The notes beneath the pieces are model-generated. The model had not been told where the DNA came from. It searched no databases and worked only from the letters and a program-made list of their open reading frames with translations. From Apricaphanius iberus (Eukaryota; Chordata; Actinopteri; Cyprinodontiformes; Aphaniidae): a stretch of DNA of 64,000 nucleotides. Below are positions 32,931 through 43,884 of the stretch, piece after piece (the first letter of the stretch is position 1; every line of letters begins with the position of its first letter). The stretch covers positions 62,001-126,000 of the forward strand of contig JAPXFQ010000074.1 in NCBI GenBank assembly GCA_028564705.1, written 5' to 3'. A program made the position numbers and the translations under genes.

Positions 32931-35403
32931 ACAAATTACTTTTTTGATCGCCTTTAATCAAAGAACGCTTTCAATTTAGGTACTTAGCTTTTATTATGTT
33001 CTTTAACTAAAAAAAGTTGAATGTATATAACTGACGGAAAATCTGATTGGAATTTGTGTCAACAAAATAGTTCAAGCAGACCTAGTAGCAAACAATATAA
33101 CCACTCTAAAATAGTATTAATGTTTATTTTAAAAATACTTTGTCCATATTTGAAAATAAAACATCCTTAAATCAATTTGAAGTCGTTTTGATATTTCTAA
33201 AGCTTAGTCCCCAGATGTTGGGAAAACCCTTCTCATCAACAGGGATTCCATAGACTTGTCTTTTATACAAAATCAGAGTTTGGGCGGATTGGATGCTACT
33301 GGTAGCCATGTGGATGTCAGCAGGTTTTTCTTGACCTTGTTTAAGGTGAGTCATTTAGTTATATCCAGAGCGTTTATTGGACCTTGTTGTAAGATGTGTT
33401 TGCTGAAAAAGTTCCATCTTTGGCGCTTCTCTGGTTCAGTCTATCTTTCTTTTTTACTGTAAGTGCATGAGAAGAGTTTTGTGATAAGTGAGAGTCCTCC
33501 CAATTTATTTTGTTCATATTTTAGGGTTTCTCTGCATAACATTCCACTGCCCCCTGAGTTGAGCGAAAAAAAACACCTCTGTATTGGTTTGCTACGTGTG
33601 GGTACCAAACAAAGCTGTCCCAGAAATCTATGGTATGAAAACCTTTACTGATAAACCCCTTAGAAAACACAGATAAAGTGGTAAGTGCTTATGTTGATTT
33701 GTTAAAGCTTTCACAATACAACACGGTAGTTGTACATGGCTTTAAAATCCATGAATAAGACAGCTGGGGGCGGCATTAAGTTTACCAGTGACCGAGACAG
33801 AAAAAAAACAACAACAAAAAACAGACACGCATACACACAGGGTCAATTTTGAATGTTCAGTTACCTTAACATGCATGTTTGTGACTGAAAAGAAAACCTT
33901 TTAGGAAAGAAATTATGCATATATCAACAGAAGCATGGAAGTTTAGAATATCCCAAACAAAAAACAAGGTTCCTGCTGGCTAAGCTAATTCCAGGAGACA
34001 TGAAACAGTTGTTGGCTCTCTGAGGGTCCACAGCAGACTGAGCTGATAACCCGTCAATGTAAGACCCAGGGAGGTGCATGAGTATTTCTCTTCTTTCCTC
34101 TTAACCTCACATCCATGCACTTATAAAGGACACTGTGTTTCTCTAGGCAGTTTTTGTTGCATGATAGGATGTGTTCAGCTGTTCCATTTGGGTGGTTTGA
34201 AGGAATGCTGAGGGTGTGCCCCCTCCCATCGGTTGGTCAGTGGAGCGAGGAGGGATATCAAAGCTCCATCAAGCAGGGGGCGGTACCAGCGCTGAGGGTC
34301 ATGTCTCATTGGGCAGAGCGGGGGGGGGGCAAAGAGCTTGTCACATGGCTGATGGCTGATTTACCACTTCAGTGGAGAGGTGAGGCATCATACACCACGT
34401 CTCGCTGCCCAGTGCACTCACACACACACGCAGATGTAGACACAACTTTAACGCACAATTTATTGACAGATAATCCCTGCTCCTTCCATGGCTATGGAGT
34501 TTTAACAGCTTTTAAAAATGGATTTACTTTTGCTTTATGTCAGCCATCTGGTTGGCCAAATCCTAACTGAAGCATATGTATCGATTTGGGCTCCAACAAA
34601 CTCAGTTGCAGCCTTTCATGAGCTGCATTTTACCATGTTTCTCAATCATCTATTTTTTTGCCCAGCCAGTTTTGCTATCTGAACCCATTTCCAGCACTCA
34701 CTATCTCCTCTTTTCCCACCTCTACTCTATACTCCCTAAAATGTGTCCATCTCTGTACTGTGATGGAAAATCCTTATCATTCAAAGGGATGTTGTTATTT
34801 GCAGTAGGGACTGGGATGTCACACATATTTGCCTGGGAAAGAAATACTAAAATGTTTTGCCTCTCAAGACCCACTCAGCCATCAATGAACACACCACTTC
34901 TTACAAATCCTGTACATCATTTTGTCTACTTGAAAAGCACACCCTTTTTTCATACCGCCCTGCAGTGAAAGTGCTCTCTCTTTTAACCTGCTAATGTTTA
35001 TTGATCTGTGATTTTGAAATGTTCACCTGGAAATAACAATGAGGGACACACTTTTATAAAATATGTTTCCAATAAATGAGTGTTATTGGTGTGCAATAAT
35101 GAAGACCCTGTTGATGATGCAAAGAACCAGCATCATCAATTCCAGATTCCAGATATTTCCTACAAAACTCTTTTTTTTGAGAAAAGGTAATAGATCAGTT
35201 AAATTATAGTTCCCCCCGCTGTTGCTTGCACTATGTGAAAATGACAAAAACAAACCAAAGTTAGATTTAAACACATCTGATGAGGTTTCACCAAATGTAG
35301 ACCAGGCTTTCAAAGCTACATTTCATTAGAATTTGAATGGACTTTATGGGGAGTTGACAAGCTCTTCCAGTGCTCAATCATGATCTGAAGCAAAATGTGT
35401 GAC
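32931..35403. other. Gene-free stretch
   Basis: No defensible gene. The longest frames (34154-34570, 138 codons; 34576-34968, 130 codons) have no motif and no family resemblance that I can name. An eleven-G run is at 34320-34330 and a CA-rich word near 34420. Conserved non-coding DNA cannot be excluded. Confidence 0.45.
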
Positions 35404-35700
35404 GGAGCCTAACTCTGTGTCCACACCAAACGTGATTGGAGCGACTAAAAAGCGCACACACTCCTAACTGTTCGCGTGCACATTTGCACCTTGAAGCGTG
35501 TACAAAGCGAGCTGGACGCGCTTCAAATATGGTATTTTCACGCACGAACCGGCCTTCAGCACAGCTGGGGCCAGAGTACGTAAAAGTTTATAATATTTGA
35601 GCAGCATGGGACGTGGTGCGGGAGCTGCTACAAGGAAACCAGGTGAGGAGGCCGTTTCAGTGCTCACTTCTAGGCCGAGAGGTGCTTTTACAGCAACAAC

Positions 35701-35722
35701 GGCTCTTTTAAGAGCCACCCAC
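35701..35722 (+). terminator. Histone-type mRNA 3' stem-loop sequence
   Basis: GGCTCTTTTAAGAGCC is a perfect six-base-pair stem and four-base loop, directly followed by ACCCAC, and preceded by an AACAAC flank. This is the complete consensus of the metazoan replication-dependent histone 3' end, which is bound by SLBP and cut after the ACCCA. No histone coding sequence lies just upstream. It sits inside the transposon at 35404-36213. It may be a captured end of a histone mRNA or a convergent word. The match over 22 bases is too long to be a likely accident. Confidence 0.6.
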
Positions 35723-36136
35723 AAACCTCTTAAGAGCATTCCTGTCTAAATAGTTTAACCTCGTTATAATATATATTTTTTTCCTGTGTCTGTATTGAAA
35801 ATTGTTTGTGTCATGTAGCTCGGGGTGATTAGCCACAATGTTTATCAGTATTTCCTCCATGTCCTGCTGAGGCTGTGACTCAAGGACAGTCACAGAATCA
35901 CTTAAACTCTGTCCCCTGATTGGTTGTCGTGGCGTGATTTGACGCTGGAGTTCAGATTTTTCCAACTCGAGCGGTAGATGCCATGAACGCAAATGCATAA
36001 AATGCACGACATAAAATGCAGCGCAAATTTTCCATCGCATCTGTAGCGCGAATTGTTTGTGCAAATTAGGCAGAAAAGCTGTATCGCGACACAAATCTAC
36101 TTCTGAAGTGTCGGGGGACCCCAAGTCGCGCTTCAT
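35708..36136 (-). pseudogene. MADF-like coding remnant in a DNA transposon
   Basis: A 142-codon minus frame. The C-terminal third reads MEEILINIVANHPELHDTNN then FQYRHRKKIY, which resembles the start of a MADF/ADF1-type DNA-binding domain ('LI..V...P.LYD'). MADF/Myb-like proteins accompany PIF/Harbinger transposases, so this could be their second gene. The N-terminal part has no motif. The frame ends at VGGS, inside the histone-type stem-loop read from the other strand. Only the first half of the domain is there, so I call it a remnant. Family assignment is an inference from a short match. Confidence 0.4.
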
Positions 36137-36377
36137 CGTGATCCTCCATTGATTTTACATGTAAACCTGAACCTCTAGTCACTCCTATCGCGTTTGGTCT
36201 GGATACACCGTAATAATGCCAAGATTCTTTTGAAAATTCACAAAACTTTACTACAAGTATTTCATCAAACTTTAACCACAAAGCTGCAAGCCTGAAGACC
36301 CCTATGATGAGCAACAATATTGGATCCAGTGTTCCCTCACCCGGACGCGGGTCACCAGGGCCCCACTCTGGAGCCAG

Positions 36378-36961
36378 GTGAATGAGAGGGTAGCTTCCCT
36401 CCGGCTATTGGTGGGGGGGAGGGTTCCTGACTATTGTTTGTGTTTAGGCACCAAACTAGATCAGATTACCCACCCTTCTTGGATACCTTGGTGCTGGAGA
36501 GTGCTCCTTCTGGGGACTCCCTCATTCTGCTTGGGGACTTCAACGCCCACGTGGGCAATGACAGTGAGACCTAGAGAAGTGTTTTGTTATTGGACTTCTG
36601 TGCTTATCATGGATTGTCCATAACGAACACCATATTCAAGCATAACTGTGTTCATGTGTGCACTTGGCACCCGGACAGCCTTAGTCGCAGCTCGATGATC
36701 GACTTGGTTGTCATTTCATCTGACCTGTGGCCGCATGTTTTGGATACTCCGGCGAAGAGAGGGCTATCCACTGACCACTATCTGGTGGTGAGTCGGCTCC
36801 GGTGGTGGGGGAGGACACCGGACAGACCTGGCAGGCCCAATCGAGTTGTGAGGGTTGGCTGGCAACGTCTGGCAGAGTCCCATGTCAGAAGGAGTTTCAA
36901 CTCCCACCTCCGGCAGAACTTCGAACACGTCCCGGGGAGCCTCGATTGTCGAGGCGGCTGA
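36378..36961 (+). pseudogene. RTE-like LINE endonuclease part
   Basis: The frames carry [12 protein letters not shown] (36526-36561), the catalytic DxNxH element of the AP-endonuclease fold, then LSITNTIFKH, CTWHPDSLSRSSMIDLVV (the 'R...IDY/L' element), and LSTDHYLVV, which has the C-terminal SDH-type histidine. This nuclease nicks the target for reverse transcription. One stop or frame change follows the DFNAHVGND motif (near 36571) and a deletion removes the segment between the motif and the next. The remnant cannot be active. Confidence 0.75.
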
Positions 36962-37241
36962 CCGTACTTGTGGCTGCAAGGTGGTCGGTGCCTGTCGTGG
37001 TGGCCACCCTCGAACCCGCTGGTGGACACCGGTAGTGAGGGATGCTGTCAAGCTGAAGAAGGAGTCCTATCGGGCCTTTCTGGCCAGTGGTTACTCCAGA
37101 AGCAGCTGATTGATACCGACAGGCCAAGCGGAGTGCGGTTTGGATGGTTGCTGAGGCAAAAACCCGGGCATGGGAGGAGTTTGGAGTGACCATGGAGAAT
37201 GACCTCCATATGGCTTCGAAGAAATCCTGGTCCACCATCCA

Positions 37242-38509
37242 GTGTCTCGGGGGGTGAAGCATTCTGCCACCAACACTGTTTACAGTGGGGCTGGTGTACT
37301 GCTGACCTCAAAATGGGACATCTTGGGTCGGTGGATGGAATACTTCGAAGACTTCCTCAATCCCACCGACACGCCTTCCTGTGTGGAAGCAGGGTCAGGG
37401 AACTTTGATACGGCTCTCCAATCTCTGGTGCTGAGGTCACCAAGGTTATTAAAAAGCTCCTTTGGTGGCAGAACTCCGGGGGTGGATGAGATTCGCCCGG
37501 AGTTCCTCAAGGCTCTGGGTGTTGTAGGGCTGGGTTGGTTAACACGGCTCTGCAATATTGCGTGGACATCGGGGGCAGTTCCCTTGGATTGGCAGACCGG
37601 GGTGGTCTGAGTGTGTTCCAACTACATGGGGATCACACTCCGAAGCCTCCCTAGTAAGGTCTATTCAGGGGTTCTGGAGAGGAGGGTCCGACGCATAGTC
37701 GAACGTCGGATTCAGGAGGAACAATGCGATTTTCGTCCTGGCCGTGGAACACTGGAACAGCTCTACACCCTCATCGGGGTACTGGAGGGTGCGTGGGAGT
37801 TCGCCCAACTAGTCTGCATGTGTTTTATGGACTTGGAGAAGGTGTTCAACCGTGTCTCTCAGTGAATCCTGTAGGGGGTACTCGGGGAGTATGGGGTACC
37901 GGGCCCTTTGATTAACGCTGTTAGGTCCCTGTATGACGAGTGTCAGAGTTTGGTTCGAATTGCCGGCAGTAAGTCGGATTTGTTTCCAGTGAGAGTTTGA
38001 ATCCGCCAAGGTTGCATTTGTCAACGATCCTGTTCATAACATTCACGGACAGGATTTCTAGGCGCAGGCAAGGTGTTGAGGGGCTCTGTTTTGGTGGCTT
38101 CAGGATCGGGTCTCTGCTTTTTGAAAATGATTTGGTCCTGTTGGCTTCATCGGAACGTGATCTACAGCTTTCGCTGGAGCGGTTCGCAGCTGAGTGTGAA
38201 GCAGCTGGGATGAGGATCAGCACCTCAAAATCCAAGACCATGGTCTTGATCCGGAAAACGGTAGGGCACCTTCTTCGGGTCGGGAATGGGGTCCTTCTTC
38301 AAGTGGAGGAGTTTACATATCTGGGGGTCTTGTTCATGAATGAGGAAAAAATGGAGCGGGAGATTGATAGAAGGATTGTTAAGGCGTCTGCAGTTATGCA
38401 GGCGCTGTACCAGTCTGTTGTGGTGAAAAGAGAGCTGAGCCGAAAGCCAAAGCTCTGGATTTACCTGTCAATCTATGTTCCTACCCTCATCTATGGTCAC
38501 GAACTTTGA
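37242..38509 (+). pseudogene. RTE-like LINE reverse transcriptase
   Basis: Three pieces in order: 37242-37610 (GRWMEYFEDFLNPTD, then GVDEIRPEFLKAL and PLDWQTGVV), 37611-37865 (SNYMGITLRSLPSKV, FRPGRGTLEQLYTL and MDLEKVFNRVS) and 37997-38509 (FENDLVLLAS, MRISTSKSKTMVL, EFTYLGVLF). The first and second are in the same frame, split by a TGA. The third is in another frame. The first aspartate (in 'DLEK') is present with its neighbouring 'F' motif altered to VFNRV. The second catalytic pair, normally FADD, reads FEND, so the metal-binding pair has one aspartate replaced by asparagine. The copy is dead by that substitution alone. Confidence 0.8.
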
Positions 38510-38570
38510 GTGATGACCGAAAGAACAAGATAACGGATACAGGCAGCTGAAATGAGTTTCCTCCGTAGGG

Positions 38571-38744
38571 TGAGACTCATTGTTGTTTGCCATCACAATG
38601 TTTATTTAACTCTTTTTTTTCTTTTCATGTTTAGAGGCTGTGTATAACTTAATATATCCATCCAAAAAAGCAATAGTTCTGTACACAATTAGACATTGAG
38701 CATCCCTGTATTGCCAAGATGGTATGATGCTCGTTTCACCTGCA
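38571..38744. other. Short gene-free link
   Basis: AT-rich DNA after the LINE; nothing recognised. Confidence 0.4.
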
Positions 38745-38826
38745 AAGATTCGACCTTGAGATTGGTGGTCGAATCAGGCTTTGCATATCGATGCATCGAA
38801 TCTTTGACTATTTGTCGTCACCCCTA
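38745..38826. mobile_element. hAT-like MITE fragment
   Basis: TCGATGCATCGAATCTTTGAC, cut here to the words GATGCATCGAATC and TATTTGTCGTCACCCCT, is a common fish MITE end, read on the minus strand as AGGGGTGACGACAAATAG. Only one end is seen. Confidence 0.5.
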
Positions 38827-40467
38827 TGTTTCTTAAGCTTGAAATTATGAATAATAAGAACCATATCCTCTTCATTGACAGGTCTCAGATGAGCTGGTGG
38901 CTCTTTAAATAATCGTTAATTAAAACTAGTTTTAATTAAACCTTACACAGTTTTATCTAATGTTATGGCCCAACGAGGCTTCATGTTGTTTTGTTGGGTT
39001 TTTAATTTTTTTACAAAATTGTTGAATCTGCCTTAAAGGCAGAGCGGTAGCAGAGTCACTCAACCTGCAGTTGCCTGCCAATGAGTGTTGATCTTCGTTA
39101 GTTGCAGTTATGTAGCGTGTAGCTACATTGACTCAGAATGTCAATCATCCACCCTCAGCCCCACAGTTCCATTTTCAGCTACACCTCTTTGACCATTTTT
39201 TAAATTTTTTACGTGATGAGACCAGTGGAGGCTCCATACAATTTTGACTGGAGGGGAAATGGGGGGGGATCCTTGTCATTTTAAGGGGGGTCTCATGAAA
39301 ACAAACAAAAAAATGCAGAGGACACGGCTAATAATTGCATATCACTGCTACTAAACAAAAAAAACAAACACAGCATTTCAACTGCTTAGTTTTTAATCAA
39401 TTGTCTTATACTACTAACATCTTTCAACTTTAATTGCCATAGCCACACCCTTGATAGAAAACATATTTACAAAAAAGTATCTTCTCATGCTACCATACTC
39501 ACCACCTTTCTATTGCCCTACGTCTCTCCAGTTTCCCCTGGCATCCTCTCTGCTCCTCTTTTGTCCAGTCCCCTCCCCTCATGTCTTCTTCTCTGCTTCT
39601 ACACCAGGTGCAGAAGCGACGCGGAACGGAGAACGCTTCCACTCAGTGCCCCTATTAAACTATGGTGTAGTTCACACAAGACTCAAAGTCCTGTGGTCCA
39701 CTGTGGCCTTTGTTACACTATAGCTCACACAGTGAAACCATCATTTCGGCGTCTGGTCTATTTTTTACACGAGCCGCGAGCGATCCGCATCAATTCCTGC
39801 AGGAAGTCAACAAAGACACAAAAGACAATCTGGTTAAGTGTGAATATAAAGGCAGTTTTGCAAAACAAAATATAGCGGTTGACCAATGCGATCATATTTG
39901 TGGATCTAAACAGACTATAGAGATAATATAGAGAGCTCTCCTCCTGTCAACTCGTATTAGGAACCAGGAAGAGAAAACATATTTAATAAATGTGAAGAGT
40001 AGGTATAAAAATATGTGTATTTCAACAGTATCTACACTACACTCTTGACTACTGCAGACACTCTATGACTGTGTGTGTCTCGACAATGGATAGATTACAA
40101 ACTTTTTGGTAACAGAAAAATGGGATAATGATTTTATGAGGTTATTTACTTAACCATAATGGAAAAAAAAATCTCTGAATCAGATGTTGTGCATTTTTTT
40201 CCCGTCATGTTGACCAGCAGAGTAACAATCTATTTGTATCCGTCTTATTTTAATATGATGGGGGTTGCTGCCTGTCTCCAACAATCCTCTGACAAGTTAA
40301 TAACTATTCAATAGTGTCTGCTAAGTAATTTTCAATCAAAAACAACCTGACCAGAGAACTAAACATAGAAGTGAGATTAAAAGCTTGCACTATTATTAGA
40401 ATACCTGGTGTGGTTCCTGCACGTCATGGAATGAAAATGCTCTTTTTTCTTTTTGTATTCCAATAGT
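38827..40467. other. Gene-free stretch
   Basis: Holds a perfect 24-nt palindrome at 38916-38939 (TTAATTAAAACT and its complement) and a G-rich word near 39261. The frame at 39513-39875 has no motif. Nothing else recognised. Confidence 0.45.
38916..38939. repeat. Perfect AT-rich palindrome
   Basis: TTAATTAAAACT and its exact reverse complement with no loop. May be a chance or a fold-back relic. Confidence 0.85.
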
Positions 40468-41240
40468 GTCAGGATCTCTACTTGTGTTCCCTGTGTCCCT
40501 GTGTTTTGATTGATCCCAGGTGTGTCTGGTTCCCCTGATTACTTCCCTCTGTATATATGTTCCCTGCTCCCCTAGTGTGCTCACGGTTTCGTTGATGTCA
40601 GAACTTGTAGTCTACCCTACGTCTACTCGTGATCTGCTGTGCTCCAGCAACAAGTGAGAGATTCACCTTTTTGCAGTGGCTGGCTAGAGAGGCAGCTAAA
40701 AATGACTTCCCACCAATGGACTCACCCTTTCTGGGATCCAGGCTGGTGATCTATCCGTCGGGTTTGGGCTCCTTTCCGCTGGACGCCTATTGAGGATAGT
40801 TCCCAGTTGTTTTCCCGACGTCCAGCCGGACGTCTTCCTTTTCATGCTCCGATGGGTCCAGCTTCCTTTCTTGCTGACATCCACAAAAAGGATGATCCTC
40901 TTAGTGACTCTTCGATCACTGTGGTTACTAGCCGCCTGCATTTTTTTCACGGTTCTCAAGTTTCTGTGTCTGCTCTGAGACATTCTGACATTCCTGTGCC
41001 TGCTCCGAGAAGTTCTCCTGTTCCTGTTTCTGCTCCGAGAAGTTCTCCTGTTGCTGTGCCTGCTCCGAGATGTTCTCCAGTTCCTGTGCCTGCTCCGAGG
41101 TGTTCTTCAGTTCCTGTGCATGCTCTGAGGCAATCCTGTCAAGGCTTGTGTTCAGATCCGGGGGGCCATTCCGCCCAACCACGCCCTCCAGGTCTCACTG
41201 TCATTGCCCACACGGGCATCACAATCTATTTTTGTCCGTT
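40468..41240 (+). mobile_element. Left arm of an LTR-like repeat carrying a minisatellite
   Basis: Opens with TGTCAGGATCTCTACTTGTG, a TGTC start in the style of fish gypsy LTRs, then CCAGGTGTGTCTGGTTCCCC. The segment 40569-40647 recurs at 46072-46142 on the other side of the antisense gypsy element. From 40807 a plus frame of 145 codons passes through a 30-bp minisatellite (40952-41131). The gag-like or proline-rich reading may once have been coding, but I see no domain. The arm ends where the gypsy LTR begins, at about 41250. Confidence 0.5.
40952..41131 (+). repeat. 30-bp minisatellite, six units
   Basis: Six units of exactly 30 bp, consensus around GTTCCTGTGCCTGCTCCGAG, read on the plus strand as a ten-residue PVPVPAPRxS-type repeat. 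The first two units match the first two units of the array at 45166. Confidence 0.9.
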
Positions 41241-41257
41241 TTAACGAGCCCTCCCGT

Positions 41258-41936
41258 AACTGTCCCTCCAAGTCAGAATGGAGGGAAGTGGCAAGGCAGC
41301 AACTGACAACCATAAGAAGGACACTTGACACTCAAGGGATGTTTAACACAGCTTTTTATTGCCGTTTTGTTTGCTTGGAGGCTGCTGGTACAACTGTGGA
41401 GGGAGGAGACAGGGACAGTTAGCTGGTGCCAAAGGAATGAAATGAATAAAACAAAACAGAGCCTATTAACCTTTCTGTCTAAAAAAATAAACCAAACAAA
41501 AAGCCTTTGTTAAACTTTCTTACAAAATTGATGGTTCCAAAAACATTACAAGGGTGTTGACCACCTACTTACCTAGTGTTTTTTTTATCACAGTTTCCAC
41601 TACGCGATGAGGTGTACAGGCATCCCCCAGCTTACATAGTCCACAGTCTCCCTCCACCAAATCTCCAAACAATGGCAGCTCCAGAACAAAGTGAGTGAAT
41701 CAGCTCAACAGGAGCAGGTGAATCAATCAGCAGCAGAAGGGAAGAATCCTCCTCTTCAGGGAAGCTTCCTCTTATCCTCTGAATCAGTCTCCAATTGGTC
41801 CAATTTGGACAGCCTATAACCAATCCAGGGCCTCCACATCAAGTATCAGCGCTCTGTAAAACAACCTGACAGGAAGAGGGGAGAGATAAAAAAAGAAAAC
41901 AAAACAAGCATATACCCATCCTGACGGGCACGTAAC
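41258..41936 (-). mobile_element. 3' LTR of the antisense gypsy element
   Basis: On the minus strand it starts TGTTACGTGCCCGTCAGG right after a polypurine stretch (AAGGGTGGGGG, 41937-41948), as expected at the start of the 3' LTR. An AATAAA signal (complement at 41355-41360) lies toward its other end. The far boundary near 41258 is inferred, since a second copy for comparison is absent. Length is about 680 bp. Confidence 0.55.
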
Positions 41937-42014
41937 ACCCCCACCCTTATAAGTCCAAACAAAGTGTTTTGGACACAAAAAAACCCCCTAACCATTTCCC
42001 AAAGTTATATTACT

Positions 42015-42395
42015 TTAAAATGCACACGATAGCCAAAACGTTCTCAGACCCTTTTTTTGGGGGGGCCAATAGTGGCCATTTTGTTCTTGCAAGAGGACGG
42101 CTCCCATCCCTACTACACTGGCATCAATATCCAGTTTAAATTGCAGTTTAAAGTTTGGGGCAGCAAGAACTGGAGCACAAGAAAGCAGTCCTTCCAGACT
42201 GTCAAAATAATGCTGACATTCATCAGACCATACAAATGACTTCAAAGGGCTAGTCAGGACAGTTAAAGGGGCAGCCATCATCGAGAAATTCTTACAAAAC
42301 CGAGAGTAAAAACCCGCCATTCCTAAGAAGTGACACAGCTCCCTTCGGTTAGACGGAGTTGGAAACTTAGAAATGGATTGGATCTTAATATCCAC
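42015..42395 (-). pseudogene. RT thumb and start of RNase H
   Basis: Minus frame of 126 codons: FPTPSNRRELCHFLGMAGFY and CAPVLAAPNFKLQFKLDIDA, the connection to RNase H with its first acidic residue, then SVVGMGAVLLQEQNGHYWPP. The remainder of the RNase H, about 100 residues, is absent: only 75 bp separate the frame end from the polypurine tract. A deletion just before the LTR is likely. Confidence 0.7.
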
Positions 42396-43075
42396 GGGAC
42401 ACCTTTTCCAAACTCACACTTTCCTAAATTTAACGTCAGTGTAGCTAAGAAGAGACGTTTAAAAACCTCCTGCAATGTAGCCAGGTGGTCACTCCACTCA
42501 GTGGAATAAACCACTATGTTGTCTAGATAAACCCGACAGTTCGGTACTTCTCCAAGTGCCTTATTTACCAGTCTTTGGAAAGTAGCCGGCGCGCTACATA
42601 GACCAAATGGCATCACTCTATACTGAAGAAAGTAATCCGGTGTTACAAAAGCAGAGATCTCTGAAGCTCGGGGTGTTAAAGGAACTTGCCAGTACCCCTT
42701 TAACATATCCAGCTTAGTGACAAATTTATCTGGACCAATTTCGTCAATGCAATCTTCAATGAGTGGTAACGGATAGGCATCAGGAACTGTAACATAATTT
42801 ACTTTACGAAAGTCAGTGCAGAACCTAGGACTCCCATCAGCCTTTACATCCAACAAGCGGGGAGAACTCCATGAGCTTGAACTGGGAACAGCCAGCCGAT
42901 TACAAGCCAGATATTCCACTTCCTTTTTAATTACTTCCCTTTTCACCAGATTAACCCAATATGCACACTGTTTAATAGGTGCAGGGTTTGTAAGAAGAAT
43001 ATCGTGAAAGATTACCTCAATTTGGGTGGGGACATCCCCAAACAGGAGGTTAAAGACTCTTGAGCCAGAAAACAA
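42323..43075 (-). pseudogene. Ty3/gypsy-type reverse transcriptase
   Basis: The 250-codon frame has the classic order: KEVEYLACNRLAVPSSSSW, RFCTDFRKVNYVTVPDAYP (fingers and first half of the palm), TKLDMLKGYWQVPLT with the first catalytic aspartate, MPFGLCSAPATFQRLVN and VYLDNIVVYS. The last is the Y-x-D-D box, here with the second aspartate replaced by asparagine. The polymerase would lack a metal ligand. Reading runs on toward the thumb and RNase H, then shifts frame near 42395. Confidence 0.85.
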
Positions 43076-43884
43076 GCAGACTGAAGCTTCTGCTTCATCT
43101 TGTTTACATACTCAGGAAAACTTTTAAGAGTTTCTGAGGGTTGGACCAACATCTCTTTAAGAACAGTCAAAGGTCCTCTCACCTTATGTCCGAACACTAG
43201 CTCAGCTGGACTATACCCTAAAGATTCCTGAACTGCCTCTTGGGCTGCGAACAGCAAAAATGGAATCCTTTCATCCCATTCATTACCTTTGTCTACACAA
43301 TATTTTTGCAACATAGCCTTAAGGGTTTGGTGAAACCACTCTAATGCCCCCTGGATTTCAGGGTGGTAAGCGCTTTAGGTCACATGTTTAATCCCTAAGC
43401 CCTTGAGCACTTGGGCAAAAGTTATTGATTTAAAGTTGGTCCCCTGGTCTGTCTGAACCACTTGGGGAAGTCCAAACAGAAAAAAAAACTTTACCAAGGC
43501 TTTAGTAAAAACAGGAGCTGTGATTTTCCGTAGATGAATTGCTTCTGGGAACCTTGTTGAAGCACACATGGTGGTTAACATAAACTGATTTCCACTCTTA
43601 GATCGTGGTAGTGGACCTACACAGTCTACGATCACCCTTGTGAACAGTTCCCCCATTACTGGGATAGCTGTCAATGGAGCTGGAGGGACAGTTTGATTTG
43701 GTTTTCCAGCAACTTGACACACATGGCAAGTCCTACAGTAACTTGAAAAATCAGACTTCAGGCCTGGCCAGAAGAAATGGTTGAGTACTTTATTGTAAGT
43801 TTTTTTGACACCCAGGTGACCTGATAGTGGACTGTCATGCGCCAGGCTCAGTACCTGATAACGAAACACCCCTGGAACCACCAC
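43012..43884 (-). pseudogene. Ty3/gypsy-type integrase
   Basis: Two minus frames in the same register, 43375-43884 and 43012-43314, are separated by one TAA. The first has the zinc-binding HHCC region (AHDSPLSGHLGVKKTYN, then CRTCHVC), the core beginning VIVDCVGPLPRSKSGNQF with the first catalytic aspartate, and QTDQGTNFKS with the second. The catalytic glutamate follows in the text between the frames (QGALEWFHQTL). The enzyme inserts the cDNA. All three catalytic residues are readable. A frame change near 43075 precedes reverse transcriptase, which lies DOWNSTREAM in this element. Confidence 0.8.

Larger units (their letters stand above)
35404..36213. mobile_element. TIR-bounded non-autonomous DNA transposon
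   Basis: The left end reads CTGTGTCCACACCAAACG then TGATTGGAGCGACTA. The right end on the minus strand reads CGGTGTATCCAGACCAAACG then CGATAGGAGTGACTA. The two match over about 34 bp with few differences. The interior holds a MADF-like coding remnant on the minus strand (35708-36136) and a histone-type stem-loop. A target duplication is not clear. The class (hAT or PIF/Harbinger) is unsettled. There is no transposase. Confidence 0.65.
36316..38570 (+). mobile_element. RTE-like non-LTR retrotransposon, truncated at both ends
   Basis: Coding text for an apurinic-type endonuclease and a reverse transcriptase runs along the plus strand, with no LTRs. The left end starts with CACCCGGACGCGGGTCACC, text I associate with the GC-rich 5' region of this LINE, then skips part of the endonuclease. 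The right end stops in the middle of the C-terminal region at about 38570, and the 3' UTR with the usual GGATAAGCGG-like tail is missing. So it is not a simple 5'-truncated copy, and some later deletion removed the 3' end. Confidence 0.8.

Noticed and set aside
34154..34968. Two adjacent frames of 138 and 130 codons
   Set aside because: No domain, no splice pattern and no repeat match. Length alone is not enough.
35600..35740. Histone gene ending at the stem-loop
   Set aside because: None of the frames before the stem-loop resembles the C-terminus of H2A, H2B, H3, H4 or H1.
40952..41131. Silk- or collagen-like host gene suggested by PVPVPAPR repeats
   Set aside because: The repeat is a minisatellite in an LTR-like element, and its second array is also in repeat DNA.
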